Shown here piece by piece: positions 1 through 13,958 of a DNA stretch of 64,000 nucleotides. The notes under the pieces were generated by a model, which saw only the letters and a list, made by a program, of their open reading frames with translations, searched no databases and was not told the origin of the DNA. A program made the position numbers and the translations under genes. Every line of letters starts with the position of its first letter. Position 1 is the first letter of the stretch. This DNA comes from Daucus carota subsp. sativus (taxonomy: Eukaryota; Streptophyta; Magnoliopsida; Apiales; Apiaceae), in NCBI RefSeq assembly GCF_001625215.2, contig NC_030384.2:39342390-39406389 (forward strand). Reading direction: 5' to 3'.

Positions 1-54
1 TTTTTATGTACTTGTATTAATGGTTCAAGCTAGACAAGAAGTGCAGAAGCGTAC

Positions 55-2646
55 CTGGTGCATGTAGCTTCGAAAAATCTCATTTTGCTTTTTCAGTTTC
101 TGTACAAAGCGCTTAGGAGCAATAACGCCTGTCTTCTTCTTCTGTGAACTAATCTACAAATAAGAATTGTTGACACAAGCAACATCAATGAATATCGAAG
201 TCGTAACCTTTTACAAATGTGCATGAGAATTGTAGGTGAAGCAATGTCAAGGTCGGGGTACAAAAGGTTTTTATAACAAACAATGACAAAAATGCATAAC
301 TAAGATCAAAATTGTATAGAAAACAGGAGGAAAGGAGATATTCTGCTTGCCAAATCTGACAACAGATGATTGATGGGAAGAATTCAACCATACCTCTTAT
401 CTCTGCATCCATATCTATGACTAAATATCTCAACACACAAATCCTGATGCAATTACATGTGTATGTAAAATCTCATAGTATATTGTTTTTCACCATGCAG
501 TAATTTTCGCTATAGAGGTCAAGGCACATTGAACAAAAAGGATGGTGGAAATAAATCATGACACCAATGTGGTGACACAGAACATAAAAAACAACATTGT
601 TAACTGCAACAAAAACTGGTCTAATTTAAATTTTTTTAATCAGAGCGTAATTCCGCAATAACTTTGAATACAAGTTTAGCTCACCTGTAATGGAATCTTT
701 GATAAAGTTTGGTTGCTTTTATGCAAACAGATACTGAAGCAATAATTTTGCATTTATAAATTTATATCATTGACATTAAGCATACATTAACAAATAACAA
801 GGCATTAAGCGAATTTGCCGGTGGAAAGCTTGAAAGACAGTAGGAAAGTATCTCTATGCGTCCATAAGTCCACAAGCATTCTAAAGGTACAGTATATATC
901 ACTCTCCTCCTTCAGCCATTTTCTATCACTAGATTCGCAATTAGTCATTATCTTCAGTGACTTGGTGAATACGATATGGTCAAGTCTTTATTGGTCTCCC
1001 CTTCGCTCTTTTGCGCATGCCAAGATATAAGCCTCCATCCACCAAACTGGTGCACTTATCTGTCTACCCCACACATGAGCAGACCATCACTAATGATGCT
1101 CTACCATCTTTTCTTCTATGGGAGCCACCCATTATTCCTAATGTCTCTGTTTTGCACTAATGCGCTCTATAGTCAAACAAGGGCTCTAGAGCCAATGGCC
1201 ATTCCTCTCCTACTGCTCAGGTTGATGGTACATGTTCCAAGGAGGAATGCTATATCATACTAAGTCTAACAGTAAACAAATTGTTTATTTATATAATGAT
1301 TCAGCAACAAAATAAAAATTAGTCATTTTCAGGACACTCAAGGATATTTAATATTCTTAGCCGAAATACATATAGGTGTTTTCTTATCTCATTGGACTAA
1401 TATCAATAAAATTGATACTTGACAGTAGGGATAAATTTTCTCATTAATAGACATTGGCAACGCAAAGCCTTTAACACTATTGATATTAAGTGTCAGACAC
1501 CTAGTTACAAACTCGCAATCTGAATTAGAAGCTACGAAAACAGAGAATAACCCAGCGAAAACCTCTAAATTCAAAATACATCAAAAAATTAACTATAATA
1601 TAAAGCATTCAATTTAAGAGCGATATGTGAAGGCCCCAGAGTGTCAATCAGAAATGAGGAAAAGAACATTTTAAAACCTAATTGCAGCCCAGAACACTAA
1701 ATTAGAGAATGTACACATAATGTTTTTTAAGTATAGCTTAGAAAAAAAAAATAATTTAATCTCACCCTACAGTTGTAGAATACATAAAAAATCATTGATG
1801 CAAAATGAATATCGATACAAAACTGACTTTAATTTTGTTGCTATCCCCGTACAGCAAAGAGCTGTTGTATACATCTCAATAGCATGCAAAACTAAGAATA
1901 CGATTAAAGAGCAACAAACAAACAAAAATACGCTTAAAATAGATTAGCTGGACGGTGATAGTAAATTCTAAAATGAAATCAGACTGTACCAAGCCTACAC
2001 TCCAAGTAGTCGCATATACTAGAAGGGCCAATGTCGAAAACAGAATTAAACTGAGCCAACTTTAAAGCTCTTAGAAGTTGGGAAGTCAACCACTTACTAA
2101 AAATACAAATCAAGAGACGCAAGATGATGGATTACGGGAACAAAATGAAAAAAGTAAGTAGAAATTAAACACAACATGGGTGTCAAATGTAAAATACAAA
2201 ATTGAATGATTCGTATTAACCAACTAGTCGAATCTAAAATCTTAATTAACAATAAAAAGCACTTGAGAGATTTGATACCTGCATAAAAAGATCGGCCAGG
2301 CATGTCAAGAGAGTCTCTTCGGAATCCGTAAGAGTTTTGTTATTCAAGTAATATTCTAGTAACTGTTCACGAAACGGAACACAGAAGTAGAGAGCCTGCA
2401 GTATAACAGGACGATAAATTACCAATTATAATTCCACACATACTCTAAACATAACCTAAAGCAAAGCTAATTCAACAACGCAATTCACAGAAATGAAAAC
2501 CTAACAATCGAAAATGAAAATCAGGTGACCTGAAGGACGCTGTTACAGTAGCAAGTGTTGCCGAAATTCTCGAGACCGAAGTAACGCTCGCCTTCGGGGA
2601 ATTGCTCGCCCAGTGCTTTCTCCAATTTGGACCCGGCTGCACCCAT
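55..2646 (-). CDS. UBP3/UBP4: Ubiquitin-specific protease UBP3/UBP4-type, 5' part (partial)
   Basis: Three coding exons are readable on the minus strand: 2530-2646, 2279-2395 and 55-153, all in phase 0 with GT-AG introns; the gene continues off the left edge. They encode 111 residues. The start [20 protein letters not shown] matches plant UBP3/UBP4 as I recall them, and the exon 1 end [13 protein letters not shown] is the Cys box of the USP (C19) family, with the nucleophile at Cys32. Exon 2 begins [16 protein letters not shown] and exon 3 ends FRSYMHQ, just before the expected QDAHEF segment. The enzyme removes ubiquitin from conjugates; in Arabidopsis the UBP3/UBP4 pair is nuclear and needed for pollen development. 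Gly2 in MGAAGSK could be N-myristoylated (inference). The His box is outside the window, so whether the gene is intact cannot be judged. Confidence 0.93.
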
Positions 2647-2686
2647 CGGAGCTCCGACTATTGACTGCTGCTATACATCCCCGATA

Positions 2687-2740
2687 GGATAGGATAGGAT
2701 ACTAATCTAATCTATATAGTAGGATAGGATACTAATCTAA
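2687..2740. repeat. Short tandem repeat upstream of the UBP start codon
   Basis: The unit AGGATAGGATACTAATCTAA occurs twice, and ATAGG is further iterated. It sits about 40-95 bases upstream of the UBP ATG, so it is probably in the 5' leader or core promoter. Confidence 0.6.
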
Positions 2741-2992
2741 ACGATATAGATAGATATATAGAGACGAGGAGGAGTGTGAATTGTTGTGATCTGTTGGTTT
2801 TGACCCGATTGAGATGAGAGATCGCCCTAATTCACTTGAATGCCAGCTTAACATCAACACAACAAGAAGGGGCAGGCAGGCACCTATTTACTTTATATTG
2901 TTTCTGTTTTTTTTGTGCAACTTCTTTTACGTAGCCTTTTTTTTTCCTAGGGTTAAAATGGAAACTACGGTGCAAACCAATTTTGATATTTA

Positions 2993-3217
2993 CTCCCTCC
3001 GTCCCTTTTAGTTGTCAATTTCACTTGAAATTTATTAATATTTTATCAAGTAAAAAAATAAATAAAATATATTATCGGAAATAACTTTTAATCTACTTTG
3101 ACATGTAATTTTCAGTTTTTTAAAATAATGAAAGAATAACTTATAATTTTTGGTCATAAATTAGTCAATTTGACCAACAAAAATAAAAATGTGACAACTA
3201 AAAAGGGACAGAAGGAG
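2993..3217. mobile_element. Stowaway-type MITE (uninterrupted copy)
   Basis: A 225-bp element has terminal inverted repeats beginning CTCCCTCCGTCCC and ending in the near reverse complement, and is flanked by TA dinucleotides (2991-2992, 3218-3219). These are the marks of Tc1/mariner-related Stowaway MITEs. It has no coding capacity. It lies between the divergent UBP and RPL29 genes. The element at 56423-57427 is a relative interrupted by another insertion, and this copy shows what the intact sequence looks like. Confidence 0.88.
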
Positions 3218-3884
3218 TACATTTTTTTTTAGAGGAAACGAATTTTGATACTTGAGTGCGGTTCATAAAATATATAAAAAAATAAATTATTTTAAGTTTT
3301 GATTATATTGTGATGACTTTTTGAATTATTAAAAATTTTGTTCATATTTAATTTTTAAACTTCTTCTAACAAAATTGATGAAGCTTAAATTTTATAATAA
3401 AATATTATAAACTATCATTTTTCTCTTCTTGTTGCATGATGGTAAATATATAATTATAAAAAATTATAACCAGAAATTAATAATAAAGAACATGACAGTA
3501 ATTTTTCCATCAACTTCTCAATTCTTTAATCCATGTACTTTTATTGTTTTCTCAGCCTTTTTAATTCATTTTTTATATAAATTATTACTGTAGTTATCTT
3601 TGTAGGAACATATATGACTAGTTAAACTTATCATATAAAATAATTTCTTATGATATTAATTATATTTTAATAGTACTTTTACTCATTTTCAATTGTAGAA
3701 AAAGATAATTCAATAAAAATAATAAATACAATCACATTTATGTAAATTTAACATTACAAAAACAAATAAAAAGAAAGATAGATTTGACATACAGAGCAAT
3801 CTCCCCAATCGTCCTCGTCCTCTCCTTATCCAATAAAACAGCACAGAGATAGAACAACCATTTGCTCAGCAAAAAGAAAGAAAG

Positions 3885-5538
3885 ATGTTGAGCAGTTTCT
3901 CCATTGCCGCTGCTTCACCCACCAGCTTTTCCCCCTTCCCCAAAACCCTAATTTCAAAATCATCATCTTTCCACGGAATTAAAATAGCCCACTTTTGCCC
4001 ACCTCGAATTCAATGCACTCGAGCTGTTCAAATTGCTCCTGTGAAAATGTCGAAAAAAGACGAAGAATTGAAGGAGATAAGGGCTTTGACTACCGAAGAG
4101 ATTCAAGAACAAGTTGTCGATCTTAAAGGAGAGCTCTTTATGCTCCGTCTTCAGCGCTCTGCTCGTAATGAGTTCAAGTCTAGTGATTTTCGTCGTATGC
4201 GTAAAAGGGTATTCATCTTTATTCACTTTTACGCTTTTCTTATCCGTTAATTAAGTTGTGTTGTTTTTGCATAATGTAATGTGATATATGTTTTGTTCAT
4301 GAGTTTTGACATGCTACAACAATTTGTTGTATAATGTTGATAAGTTTGTGTACATTGGGGCTGTACTGGGATGTGGGAGGCCTGTGCACTAAGTGCGGGC
4401 CGTTGATTGTTACATGTTTGGAGTTTATGGTATGCAATGTGTGCTCATTGCGTATGTTTTGAGCAGTTACTTCTGCATTGCAACTTAAGATTCATTTAAT
4501 AATTTAGTATGTTTTGATGAAAATAACGACTTATAGGTTGTAATTCAACTTGAGTTATCTTGAGCGCTTTTATGCATTTCTTGTTTTTGGATAGCAGGCC
4601 CAATCGTGTTATGCTTCTATAAGTAGATGTTTTGACAATGAACTATAAAGGGAAAAGGATTGCTTGACGCGGAACAATTTGTGTAAGAACTAAACCCGGA
4701 AACGTTATAAATATATACTAGCTTGGCCAATTTACTGAGAGTTCCGATGGTATTGCAGAATATAATATTAATGTAGAATTATTCCTTAAAGAAATGCTGG
4801 TTCAATGTTACAGGAAATCTTAAGGAGGGTATAGTGTCATAATCAGAGCTGTTATTCATTATTATATATAAGCTCAATTGATAAGCTTATATTTGTTTGA
4901 AAAGGTGAGCACAGTATTAGCTGGTATAGAAGCAGTCACGTCTTATATTTGTTCAGAGCAAAGCACTGAAAGGCAATGTTACTGGGCAATTTTTTTATTT
5001 TTTTTAGATGTAACACGATTGGCGAGCTCATAGATTTTTTCTATTGTGTATGTATTATTATATACATCTATGATAGCTGTGTGTGTTTTTGCCTCTTCCA
5101 CACTCAGCAGAAGACTACAAGGAAGAGTCTCTTATAATACCCTATCTGTTGGACATACTTTCTCCATTAAAAATTAGAATGCTAGTTGTTCTTTCCTTAG
5201 TTGTCTCTGAAAGGAGCGAGTGTACAGTAGTATGTTGGCCATCATCTCTGTCTTTGCGTTCACCTATGTTTACTCCTGCTGGTGTTCGAAATTGAATTAT
5301 GAAATAACATCAGAATTTTAGTTAAATTCACTCTTACTATTGGCTTGATGTGGGTCAGGTTGCACGTATGCTCACTGTTAGAAGAGAGAGAGAACTTGAG
5401 GAAGGTATAAACAAGAGGTTGTCAAGAAAGCGTGATCGGCAATGGAAGAAAAGCATTGTTGTTAGGCCACCTCCATCTTTAATAAAGTTACGAGAGGAAG
5501 AAGCAGCTGAAGAGGCAAAGGAAGCTTCTAGTGCATAA
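3885..5538 (+). CDS. RPL29: Plastid 50S ribosomal protein L29 (uL29c), nuclear encoded
   Basis: Two exons, 3885-4208 and 5359-5538, join in phase 0 to give 167 residues. The donor follows ...RRMRKR and the acceptor precedes VARMLTVRRERELEEG. Residues 1 to about 50 are rich in Ser and basic residues with few acids, as in a chloroplast transit peptide. The mature part starts near KMSKKDEELKEIRALTTEEI and has the two-helix L29 pattern (VDLKGELFMLRLQ ... VARMLTV), followed by a basic then acidic C-terminal extension typical of the plant plastid form. Bacterial L29 is only about 65 residues long. L29 binds 23S rRNA near the peptide exit tunnel and helps form the docking site for SRP and trigger factor. 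Without splicing, the first frame runs 13 codons into the intron and stops at 4250, which is not the real end. Confidence 0.95.
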
Positions 5539-7117
5539 GCTTTTACCATTTGTATGCTCGTGAAGTTGTTAGGCTGCCATCTACCTATTAAATTTGTTTG
5601 TATGGTATGACTTGTCTTTTGTGGTTCAGTTATATGTATTAGACTTGTTGAGCACAATTCATCATATTAATACTCAGAATATGGAAAAAAGCATTCAGAA
5701 GCATTGTTATTATAATCATCTGATGCGTTGTTATGAGAATCCTGCCTTAGACTGATCATTTCTTCATTTAAATGCCAAAATATTCTCCAGATATCTGATT
5801 TTGTAAGGCCGGGTTTATTCTGCTTAATTTATTTGATAGCCGCCGTTATGTTTCTGGAAGATCTAGATGTTTCTCGATCGTTTGAAATCGCTTTGATATA
5901 TGTACATATATAACTGTTACCAGACTAACTGTGACCTACTGTCGTTCTTGAGGGTGACCTACTTCCGTTTTTGAGAAAGATACACTAATATATTACATTC
6001 CAGGATATGCTATACAGTATACACAGGGCATCTTCGTTTCCCTGTTTCCCTACAAAACATCTGCTTTAAATTCTCCTACTATGTGCTGGTGATAATGATA
6101 AATTGTCCTACTATGTGCTGGTGCTAAACTGCTAATGATAAAGACCTATAGTTGTATACATGGAGCATATAGTGACCCCAGGTTTCAACAAATTCTGGAG
6201 AAAGTGAACTCTCCTTTCTGGTAAATATGCTAGTGTGGTAGCTCTATTTGGATAATACTTATTTTCAGGTGATCCTTACCTACAGCCCAAAATTGGATCT
6301 GTATTCTCGAGGCCTGGTCAGTTTAGGCCCAACTTTAACTATCAAAGTGTCTAGTTTATGTCTTGACAAATTTTAAAATTTACTAATGGCAAGTATTGGA
6401 TTGTTATTTGTTCATGGACCCCTTGTTCTGTACTGTAACATTTCGTGAACTTCTTTACGAGATTATATACTAATACTCCTAATATTATATAGAAAATTTT
6501 GTATTCTTCATATATATATGATACAATATATTATTAACTATTTTTTTCACTGAATGATATTAATTTTAGATTCTTTATAGAAATACAGAGATTAATATAT
6601 ATTTTAGTGTTTTTCTCATTCGAGAATTTTCAATATCGAACATTTTCTCTAGCTGAAAATATATTATTTATAATCAGGAACATTATCTTTATATAGTTAT
6701 ATTATAGACAATCGCTATCATCCTTCTCTGTAAATTCACTAATGTTACATTAGGACTTCGCAGTTTGGTGATTCGTGAGATTGATTAATGCAGTATTACA
6801 GGTATATTTTCTTACTGTACTGTATAATTTTATATCTATTTACTGGACGAAATTAAGCCACGCTTCCGGACCTAAATAGAGTTGCATTCGATCTGACAGT
6901 CCTAAGTTTCGAGTCAAGTCTTAAAATATAGTAATGAGCTCAACCCTTATGAAGTTAGTCAACAATTAACAACCTAACTTATTTAGAAAAATGTTGTCAC
7001 AAAATTTATATCGATGTATATACATTATTCTGGAGAGAAATCTACTTATAATTGAGTAATATAAATTACACGTCAGTCGGAATGACGTCGGAATCTTTGT
7101 GGCTGAATGACAAGAAC
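5539..7117. other. RPL29 3' flank and gene-free DNA
   Basis: I see no gene. A roughly 20-base phrase (CCTACTATGTGCTGGTG) is duplicated at about 6076-6123. The rest is AT-rich unique-looking sequence that includes the likely RPL29 3' UTR. Confidence 0.6.
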
Positions 7118-7449
7118 AGGCCGTGTTCACTTCATGAATCATGGAATGAGGGGAGAATTGGATGAAAAATTATATAATAGTTTTAAGGAAAAAGAAGAAA
7201 GTATGAAATAATAGTGACAAAATATGAATGTAGTTAAATTTTTTGTGAGAAAGATTGTGAAGAAACATAATGTAAAAATGGAATGAGCATTCCTTCCAAA
7301 ACATGTGGGTTAAAGTTATAGTTAAAATAGTAAGATTGGAATGATCGAAAGAATGAAAATTATATACATTTTATTTGATAACACCATTTTAGGGTACAAA
7401 ATTCATTCTATTCCCCCTTCATTCCATTCATTCCAAGTGAACACAACCT
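7118..7449. mobile_element. hAT-like MITE
   Basis: About 332 bp bounded by AGGCCGTGTTCACTT and, on the other strand, AGGTTGTGTTCACTTGG. The interior is rich in inverted GGAATGA/TCATTCC motifs. Ends of the form AGGCYGTGTTCACTT are typical of non-autonomous hAT elements. I could not see a clean 8-bp target duplication, so the exact limits are uncertain. Confidence 0.65.
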
Positions 7450-8401
7450 AAGTGGATGGTGTGTAATTAAAATATATTTTTTTAATGAAGATGAATAAAT
7501 GAAAAATTAATATTTTTATATTATATATATCATCAGCTAAGTTCATTTTTTACAATTATGAAAACTAACTACGACTACGAGCAGCATAGATCATCTTCTT
7601 CCCCGCTACTCCAACTTGATTAAGTACATGTTTGATTTTATTATTTGAAAAATGAATTTTTTAAGCAAGCAGATTTTATAATTCAATAGATAACAGATCA
7701 TTGTTTAACAATTAGCGGAAAACATATAATTTAAATATAATCTAAAAAAATGAAAATATTGTATGCTGAAACCAAAAAAGTAAACAATAATACTAAACAG
7801 AAAAGCGTGAAATAACTAAATCAGGACTCCTGAAGAATTAGTTTGAGCTATCTTTTTGCTTCTCATATAACTAGTTATACGAAGAAAAGGAGGTAGCTGA
7901 TGTGATAATTTTATATATATTTTGTACGATTCAGTAAACATATATACAGGCGTAGTCATCGAATATTCTGTGCATATAAACGTAAAAAACCACAGTTTTT
8001 GCTCGTCTCTTGGAGAAAAATTTCCATGTCAGCTTCTCTCACGAGGCGAGCTGGAATTGTTTGGCAATACTATGGCTATAAATATGTTTTTAAGTGTGTG
8101 TTTGATGACCAAACGTAGTAGTAGTTGCATAAACAATAACAGGAACTGATAAATTTTGTATGATTGAGAAATTAAATCTACAACTAGAAAATTCGTTGAA
8201 GCCGGTAATGACAAGAATATTACTAAGATAGTAGTGTATATATATATATAGAGTACGTAGAAGTTTATAAACTCTAATAAATAAGCTCACTAAGCTATTT
8301 GACTAAATACAACCCATATTCATCTTGCTTAGCGTAGGTTTTGGTTTATCGCGTAGAATCTTAACTCGATTAGTACAAACTTTTACAATTCTGCAAATCA
8401 G
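7450..8401. other. Gene-free AT-rich DNA
   Basis: I see no supported gene. Short reading frames between 7922 and 8290 lie on both strands and show no codon signature or recognisable motif. Confidence 0.5.
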
Positions 8402-8403
8402 TA

Positions 8404-8710
8404 CTCCCTCCGTCCCTTTTTATCTGTCCATTTTGGAAAAAAAAAAACACATACCAAGAAATAATTGATTGTATAAACTTTTTCACTAAATACCTCTAAT
8501 TAATATCTTGAAAATGGTGGAATACCCCTACTTTATGTCTTGAAAACATGAATTCAACTAAGTTTTAAATAAGTCAAAGTCTTGAAAATTGAAATTATGG
8601 AGATATATTTGAAAAACTATCATTAAATTAGTTTTGAAAGTATAAATGGACAGATAAATAAGGACAAATTTTTACTTCAAAAGTGGACAGATAAATAGGG
8701 ACGGAGGGAG
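8404..8710. mobile_element. Stowaway-type MITE, ~300-bp family, copy 1
   Basis: A 307-bp element with ends CTCCCTCCGTCCC and GGGACGGAGGGAG, flanked by TA at 8402-8403 and 8711-8712. Its body is nearly identical to the element at 9699-9999, sharing for example the phrases CTTGAAAATGGTGGAATACC and GAAATTATGG.GATATATTTG. The two are recent members of one family and lie only about 1 kb apart. Confidence 0.9.
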
Positions 8711-8805
8711 TATTTAATTGAAGCCTGGGCTGGGCTCATTATTTTTAGCACGACACCAGCTACAAAAGAGGAACCTGCATATTCGATTTGTGACTTCTGG
8801 TGCAC

Positions 8806-9155
<350 letters not shown>

Positions 9156-9696
9156 TCCGGCAAAGTGATCATCTGCAGCTACGGCCTACGTACAAGTAAC
9201 AAGATTATTGTAATTCCTTTCAGATAAGTCAACTGTTTTGCATTGCCCCTAGCAGTGTCTATAACGGTTGAGAAACTAGAAAACAATGTTGTCTGAGGAA
9301 CAAGAGTCTGTAACAAGTTTAGATTGAGAACTTTTTTGTACGCGGAGACGACGACGACAAGCAATATATATTAAACTTACGTATAGACCCTCGTGAATTA
9401 TATGTGATCTTTGATTGTCGAAATGATGAAAGCCCGATACGCTAAAAGATCACAGATTTCCTCGACCTACCATTCTTTGGTCGTCTTGATCAGCGCCATA
9501 TCACTGTTGTAGTAGGGTTATATATTATTCGCAATTAATTTGTTATCACTGACTTAATTAACTGGTTAAAAAGGCTATTGAAGTCGGTGTTTTTATCATA
9601 ATTCACGTGTATTGTACGATATCCAAGTAAAAGTGGTTTAAGTTTTACCTAATGGGGCTTTGAGGAGAGCTTATGTATTGTATTATATTACTGTTA
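9156..9696. other. Gene-free DNA
   Basis: I see no gene or repeat I can support between the two MITEs. Confidence 0.4.
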
Positions 9697-9698
9697 TA

Positions 9699-9999
9699 CT
9701 CCCTCCGTCCCCTTTTACATGTTCATTTTGGAAAAAAATACATATCAAGGAATAATTGATTGTCTAAACTTTTTCATTAAATACCTCTGATTAATATCTT
9801 GAAAATGGTGGAATACCCTTACTTTATGTCTTGAAAACATAAATTCAACCAAGTTTTAAATAAGTCAAGTCTTGAAAATTGAAATTATGGGGATATATTT
9901 GAAAAACTACCATTAAATTAGTTTTGAAAGTATAAATGGACATGTAAATAGGGATAAAAATTATTTTGAAAATGGACATATAAAAGGGGACGGAGGGAG
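9699..9999. mobile_element. Stowaway-type MITE, ~300-bp family, copy 2
   Basis: A 301-bp element with CTCCCTCCGTCCCC and the matching inverted end, flanked by TA at 9697-9698 and 10000-10001. It is closely similar over its full length to 8404-8710. Confidence 0.9.
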
Positions 10000-10001
10000 T
10001 A

Positions 10002-11697
10002 TAATTTAAAATTCGTTAAGGATTTTTAGAAAAAACATATTAAAGTATGTTTTTTTGTTTTGGTAAATAAGAAGAAGTGCTCAAACGAAAAGTTAGTATT
10101 CTTAACTTTTTATAAATATTATTGACTTTTTACACGAACGAGTAAAGAAAACGATTTGTTGAAGAAAAAATTTGGAAGTCCATGTTGCCAAACAGACACG
10201 TAGTTGCTCTTCTCATAATAACTAAAATAAACTATCGGAAAATTTTGAGAGCATAGGAGGACGTTCATCTTTCTTCTTCTCAGGATTTCTTTCTTCTTTG
10301 GAGTTCTTTCGTACGAATGCATGGTACAAAAGTCAACAGATATTCCAGGATCCCATGTTTTGATTTGAAGATGATAAGAGGACTGCCAACATTTCAATTT
10401 ATAGGTTTGACGGAGGAGTCTATATCCAATTAGTTAAGAAAAGCTTTTTATTATCATTACAAAAAATCCTATTGTTTCCGGATTTCACAATTTGAATTAT
10501 TATATGTATTAAAATTTAATTATGATTACGCATTACTTGTCAAATTTGAAAAGAAATAATGTTAGATTGTTATAAAAATTATAACTTCAAATAATTAAAA
10601 ATTGTAGTCAAAATTTGTTAGCTCAACACGGTGCAGAGACTACTCAGGTTCTCTAGTTCACTTACGATTTTGAAGTATCGTGAACCTACAATGGGAGAAT
10701 TCCTCACTTAATAAGCAACAACACAATCGGCGGAAATTAATAAAATTAGAATTTACTATATATAAAAATATAGAAATAAGATAATCGTATTTAAAACTAT
10801 ATTATTTTATATAATTATCGACTTTATAATTATGCTATAACAACTCTATAAAAGTAACTGGTGCGTACTTGCATACTGCAAGGACTTTGGAAATTACACG
10901 TGGCCCTAAAGGAGGCGCCCAAAAAGTCAGTCCAAATTTACATGTATTTTGGGTGGTGGGTAGAAACCCAATCGAGCAAGCAAATCAGTTGTTTAGCTGA
11001 CACTAATTCAATGATTATATTTTGTGTAATAAAAATCTATTTCTATGTAACTGACCTCACACAGTGCCCTTTTTTTTTAACTAAACCTGTTTGTTTTGAT
11101 GTGTGATTTTGGTGGTCCAGCAGACAAGGAACTTCACTTCAAGAAGCAACCTACCTTTGTCATTTCTCTGTTATTTCTACTACAGTATATATCATACTTA
11201 TTTGTTTATATAATTTATATATTTTGTTTAGCAGATTTCACTTAGAGCGCGCATTTATTCCTTTTCCGATTTACAATATCTTGAGTTAAAGTAAACTGTG
11301 CCGACTGCCGACAATATACATATTAGAAGGTAAGACGAAGGTTTGCAATGCGGAAGAGTAAAGGTAGTCTTATGAGAGTAGGTCCACGTAGAATTCTTAT
11401 CTAAAAGTTACGAATATTATATATTATAATATAAAACAGAGATTATATTATAATATAAAACAGAGATTATATAAAAAAATCCATTTCTATAATACATTCT
11501 TCTTGTATATATAAATATAGTCAAGTTCCTTTGTTTGACTATTTTTGTCGAATTTTTATAGACTTATAAGAAATCTGAAAAAATATTTCACATATCGTAT
11601 AAAAAAATAGTAAATATTCTACTTATGGTAATTTAGAATTATAACAACATACTATTTTTAAATAGTAAATCAATATAATCAAAACTATCAAGATATA
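10002..11697. other. Gene-free AT-rich DNA
   Basis: I see no supported gene. A 27-bp phrase (ATTATATTATAATATAAAAC plus AGAG) is tandemly repeated at about 11409-11472. The frame at 10861-11106 shows no recognisable motif. Confidence 0.5.
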
Positions 11698-12061
11698 GGC
11701 ACTGTTTGAGGTTGCTGTTGCAAACAGCAATAGCAGCTTTTCGCTGAAAAGCAGGTAAAAAACTGTTTGGTAAATCTAAAATCAGCTTTTTTGAACAGAA
11801 GCTTTTAGCTGAAAATCTGCGTTTAGAAAAAGCAGGTCCTCACATGCTTTTGGAAAAAGCTGTTTTCAGCTTTCTGCGAAAGCAGTTATAAATTTCACTG
11901 TGAAACCTCACCAAAAAATTATTTTTTTTATATTTTTAACTCAAAATAAGCAAATATCAAAAAAATTACCAAACAGTTATCCGATTTCTAAAATAACATT
12001 TTTTTTATCAGCCCTTTTTCTAACCGCACAGTAATTTTTAACAGCACTCCCAAACAGACCC
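11698..12061. mobile_element. hAT-like MITE
   Basis: About 364 bp with imperfect inverted ends: GGCACTGTTTGAGGTTGCTG on the left and, on the opposite strand, GGGTCTGTTTGGGAGTGCTG. The interior has inverted AGCTGAAAA/TTTTCAGCT blocks that would fold on themselves. The ends resemble common non-autonomous hAT elements of plants. No target duplication was confirmed. Confidence 0.6.
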
Positions 12062-13958
12062 ATAATGTCTTATAAACTCTATTGTAGATGCTCTAGACAG
12101 GCCGTTTCTTTTACTTCAATCTTTCCTGCGAAGTGGTAATGGGAGAAAATTGTTAACATTGTTTTCCAGGTTTTCTGGAGTGAAAAAAATGTAGTAGCCG
12201 ATTGAATCATGTAATTACACGAATCAATATTAGTAGAGTATTCACGCTTCTCGTATTTTCGTCAATTTCTTGATCAATCGTACAAGTTGTCTCCGTATTT
12301 TACAGAGATCAAGCTTGGGGTAATTGTTGATGAATGAATCTCCTAGCTAGATTAGCTACAATATTGAAACTAATCTCATTTTCGGTTAAAAAACCTCAAA
12401 ATGTATCAAGTCCAGGTACTAATAGATGGACTAATCCATTACAGTTTGTAGAAATATCTAAACATGACATACATATGATCGATGAGTTCTCTGAATCCTT
12501 AAACTAAAATTAATTAATCGCGAAAGGCAACTAATCTCCAGTAAATTCACAGTCTAATTTAACTACTGCACTCATTTTCTCCTTTGAGTCTAAAAATTCA
12601 ACAGTATCTCTATCATGCATGTCATCAATATTGATAGATGGCGCGATCGGAAACGCATACGTGGCCATCGATGTGATGCTTAGCAAGAGGGGGCTTAAAT
12701 ATATTATGCGCTGATCAGGTTTTCAACAGAGGCAGATAGCTAGAAGGTGACATGACCTTCCAATTAAAGAACTGGTCCAACTTTTTTATACCCTAATTTC
12801 ATACTAATTAATCACCCATCACCCAGTATTGCACCCCCTGTACGTGTATATGTAGGACATATACTCGTAGTAAATAATTAGTAAGTAAATACTGCAGGTA
12901 TATTTATATTTATGCAGCATTGCTTTTGTGTATATATAATACTTGCCCTTTTCTTTAATGTTTCATTAATTAAATACTCCAAATAAAAATGAAATGCAGG
13001 TGATCACGGACACAGTGACCTCTGGTTAATTATAATACTATAGAGTTCGGAATAACCTAGCTAGTAGCCCCTGCTAAGTTGATTTAGATTCTTTAGCAGC
13101 CAGAAGATCTTAAAGCTTGAGGACAATGTGTGTAGACCTTTGTGCCCCACAGCAGCGGCACTGATATATATCTGAGTTATATACACAAGAAAGACAGAGA
13201 GTGCGTACATGTATATTGATAATTATGTAAGAAAACTATTGTTCCGGTAATGAGAAGCATGAACAAACAGATCTGACTTTTTAGCTGTCATAAAGTTGGT
13301 TCTCAGAAAACAAAAGATAAATAACAATTGAGATATTTGTATATATAATTAAATATCATGGAGATTGAAGATTTAAAATAAAAATTAATTGGACATTGTT
13401 GCAGAAGATTGTTTTTACATATATGTTTGTGTATATAAGGACAATGCACATGGTGACAACGGTATCTGGCGGTTTAATTTAAGGTAAAAAAAGTACAATA
13501 AACAAGAAAAATGATATGAATGCAGCTAGGCCTGATGAGTAAAATGTGTGTATAGGTAAAGGTGGTGAAAATCAGAGAGTAGTTTGATGCAACAACTTGC
13601 TCTCTGTATGGTCAACTTGCGTGATTTTCACTTCTTCTCTGTATCTTTCACGTAATTTTGTGCCTAAACCCAAGTACTCTTCTTCCATGACGACGCCATT
13701 GTGGAAAACACAACTTAATTAGGCTACATTTAGGTCAAATACTGCAGTATTTTCCAACTAGTCTTAATGTCTAATACTATTCTTCGCTTTGGTATATATA
13801 TTTTCTTATATCTTTCACTCGTCCCTTCCATATTTTGAGGATCAGCCAAGAATCATCTCCATGAATAATGGAATGGAAACAAAAGTTATAAAATATGTTG
13901 AATATAATTTTTATTCATTTATTAGCTAGTGTATATGTTTGATTCCACCATTACCATT
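12062..13958. other. Gene-free DNA
   Basis: I see no protein gene or RNA gene. A weak inverted pair GTGAAAATCA/TGATTTTCAC at about 13566-13631 spans about 45 bases and matches no microRNA I know. Confidence 0.4.

Noticed and set aside
815..1263. Two overlapping plus-strand frames in intron 2 of UBP, considered as a retrotransposon fragment
   Set aside because: No domain motif, LTR or target duplication is visible, and the region is a normal intron between in-frame UBP exons.
13560..13640. Possible microRNA hairpin (GTGAAAATCA...TGATTTTCAC)
   Set aside because: The paired part is only about 10 bases with a loop of about 45, and neither arm matches a microRNA I know.
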